The position numbers were made by a program, and so were the translations under genes. Shown in pieces: positions 4,621 to 5,582 of a stretch of DNA of 5,582 nucleotides (positions are counted from its first letter, which is position 1; each line of letters starts with the position of its first letter). Where the stretch lies: positions 1 to 5,582 of the forward strand of contig JAPWUH010000080.1 in assembly GCA_028275645.1 (NCBI GenBank). The letters run 5' to 3'. The stretch is from Caldivirga sp. (GTDB lineage: Archaea > Thermoproteota > Thermoprotei > Thermoproteales > Thermocladiaceae). Below the pieces are notes generated by a model that was not told the origin of the DNA, ran no database searches, and saw nothing but the letters and a program-made list of their open reading frames with translations.

Positions 4621-4644
4621 TCCCCTTTTGTTTTGTGTTTTCTC

Positions 4645-4735
4645 AGTGCCTGGGTTGGTGCCTCCGAGAGGGGGGTTAGGCTACTTGGATGAGCCGGTGG
4701 GTCGATACCCCACCCTTACCACCAACCCAGGCACT
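4645..4735 (+). ncRNA. Candidate structured RNA with a four-way junction
   Basis: AGTGCCTGGGTTGGTG (4645-4660) and CACCAACCCAGGCACT (4720-4735) form a perfect 16-bp stem. Inside it lie three hairpins: CCTC/GAGG (4661-4664 with 4668-4671), GGCT/AGCC with a 9-nt loop (4679-4682 with 4692-4695), and GGTGGG/CCCACC with a 7-nt loop (4696-4701 with 4709-4714). The second and third abut with no spacer and the first abuts the closing stem, which favours coaxial stacking. The plan looks tRNA-like (long acceptor, three arms, 7-nt TCGATAC loop) but breaks tRNA rules in acceptor length, T-loop and variable region. A TATA box sits 28 nt upstream. It ends 54 nt before the tnpB ATG, so it is either an independent small RNA, a structured 5' leader of tnpB, or the folded left end of the element. 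Confidence 0.5.
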
Positions 4736-4789
4736 CCCTCCTCCTCCACTCCTAAACTAAAGGGGAGTAGGAAATTGAGAGATGAAAAT

Positions 4790-5582
4790 ATGCGCACGGT
4801 TAGGCTTAGGCTTCTGCCTAATGGCTCTCAAGAGAGAAGGCTGCGGAAACTTGGTGATGCCACTGCTAAATTATGGAATGAACTGAACTACGCTAGGCTA
4901 GTGCAATTTAGGTCAAGTGGTAAGGTGGATTTCAAAGGAACTGGGCATGAATTCTACCACATGTACAATGCGGTGCTTGGTGTTAATGCCGGTCAAGTGG
5001 TTAACTTAAACAACCAAGCGTGGAATTCCTTCTTCAAATTGCTTAAGCTGCATAGGCAGGGTAAGCTACCGAGGTTTTACGGTAAGCCTTCGCCTCCTGG
5101 TTTTTGGAAGGATAGGCTACTGGGAAAGAGGAGGTTGATCATTTTAGTGAGGAACGACAGATACTACATTGAACAAGTGAATGGTGGGGAAGGATACGTA
5201 ATCCTAAAGGATTGGGGTTTAAGGGTAAAGTACGCTGGTAGAATCAAGTGGGCTGGCAAGCAAGGCACGCTTGTAATCAAGCTCGAAGGCAATAGGTGGT
5301 TCGCATACGTACCCATAGAGGTCGGTGCTAAACCGGCGAAAACCAATCCAAAAGGTTACGTGAGGGGTGTTTACGAGAAAATACAAATTGAGAATCCTAA
5401 AGGCAGTAACAAGGCTTTCATTGACGTTGGGTTGAATAACTTGTTTGCAGTTGTCTTCAACCACACCGATACGGCAATACTCATAAAAGGCTCAACAATT
5501 AAAGCCGAGTACTACTGGTGGAAGAGGGAGATAGGCACCTATCAATCGATTAGGGATTGGTTAAGGAACCACAGTTTCAAGA
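4790..5582 (+). CDS. tnpB: TnpB RNA-guided nuclease, IS605/IS1341 type (partial, 3' end outside)
   Basis: An open frame runs from ATG 4790 to the end of the window (264 codons, no stop). The N-terminus MRTVRLRLLPNGSQERRLRK followed by LWNELNYARLVQFRSSG is the usual TnpB wedge/helical start. VVNLNNQAWNSFFKLLKLHR and a KLPRFYGKPSPPGFWKDR segment match the family's RNA/DNA-binding region. AFIDVGLNNLFAVV carries the RuvC-I motif, with Asp212 as the first catalytic residue. RuvC-II, RuvC-III and the zinc ribbon should lie beyond the window. TnpB is a guide-RNA-directed DNA endonuclease whose guide is coded at the 3' end of its own element; it cuts at empty sites and helps the element persist. No Y1 transposase (tnpA) lies upstream, so this is a stand-alone type unless one follows. 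TTG 4775 is an in-frame alternative, but 4790 gives the canonical N-terminus. No frameshift is seen. Confidence 0.92.
   Translation, partial: MRTVRLRLLPNGSQERRLRKLGDATAKLWNELNYARLVQFRSSGKVDFKGTGHEFYHMYNAVLGVNAGQVVNLNNQAWNSFFKLLKLHRQGKLPRFYGKPSPPGFWKDRLLGKRRLIILVRNDRYYIEQVNGGEGYVILKDWGLRVKYAGRIKWAGKQGTLVIKLEGNRWFAYVPIEVGAKPAKTNPKGYVRGVYEKIQIENPKGSNKAFIDVGLNNLFAVVFNHTDTAILIKGSTIKAEYYWWKREIGTYQSIRDWLRNHSFK

Noticed and set aside
4645..4735. tRNA gene (a loop with TGG in anticodon position would suggest Pro)
   Set aside because: The acceptor stem would be 16 bp, the T-loop lacks TTCRA, there is no variable loop, and the D-arm has a 3-nt loop without GG. It is tRNA-like only in outline.
4645..4735. 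Miniature inverted-repeat element with 16-bp terminal repeats
   Set aside because: Kept only as an alternative: there is no clear target-site duplication in the flanks (tctc before, ccctc after), and the internal hairpins plus the TATA spacing favour an RNA.
5164..5464. Minus-strand ORFs opposite tnpB
   Set aside because: Both are antisense shadows of a well-supported TnpB reading frame.
1..5582. CRISPR array or cas genes
   Set aside because: No regularly spaced repeats of 23-37 bases and no Cas motifs were found; the direct 9-mers at 4247-4302 are too short and irregular.

Overview
The window looks like a piece of a hyperthermophilic crenarchaeal chromosome, most likely of the Thermoproteales (Vulcanisaeta/Caldivirga/Pyrobaculum-like). 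The main reasons are a textbook PaREP1 protein (a family expanded in that order), a second HEPN/PaREP1-like protein, a small archaeal retropepsin-like protease, TATA boxes placed about 25-30 nt upstream of start codons (leaderless genes), GTG/TTG starts, and purine-rich AGG/GAGG-heavy coding sequence. The genus is inference.

Layout. 1-85 is the 3' end of an unidentified gene. 214-528 (minus) encodes a small coiled-coil protein. 556-1110 has no intact gene: it holds a string of hairpins (738-844) and a tail-like peptide on the minus strand, tentatively an old TnpB element end. 1143-1580 is an aspartyl protease with a clear leaderless promoter, followed by a 7-bp hairpin. 1810-2379 is PaREP1. 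2418-2654 is a broken tnpB 3' end overlaid by a train of GC hairpins that resembles the omega-RNA end of an IS605/IS1341 element. 2884-3294 is the HEPN/PaREP1-like protein. 3344-3810 is decayed DNA: an orphan start with a ribosome site, then a minus-strand fragment weakly reminiscent of citrate synthase, with a strong palindrome at its start. 3854-4090 is a small unknown ORF with a well-placed TATA box. 4247-4372 is a strikingly GC-rich, hairpin-rich island, again like an omega-RNA end, which runs into a 56-codon ORF (4339-4509). 4556-4640 is a T/G-rich leader. 4645-4735 is a perfectly closed four-way-junction fold with its own TATA box. 4790 to the window end is an apparently intact but window-truncated TnpB.

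How it fits together. This is an accessory region shaped by repeated insertion and decay of TnpB elements among small orphan genes of toxin-like (HEPN) or unknown function. No tnpA is visible, so the resident TnpB is probably an IS1341-type stand-alone nuclease. The most interesting possibilities are the undescribed structured RNA directly upstream of tnpB, and the retained guide-RNA-like ends elsewhere in the window that a resident TnpB might use in trans. Both are inferences from sequence and hand-folded pairing only.
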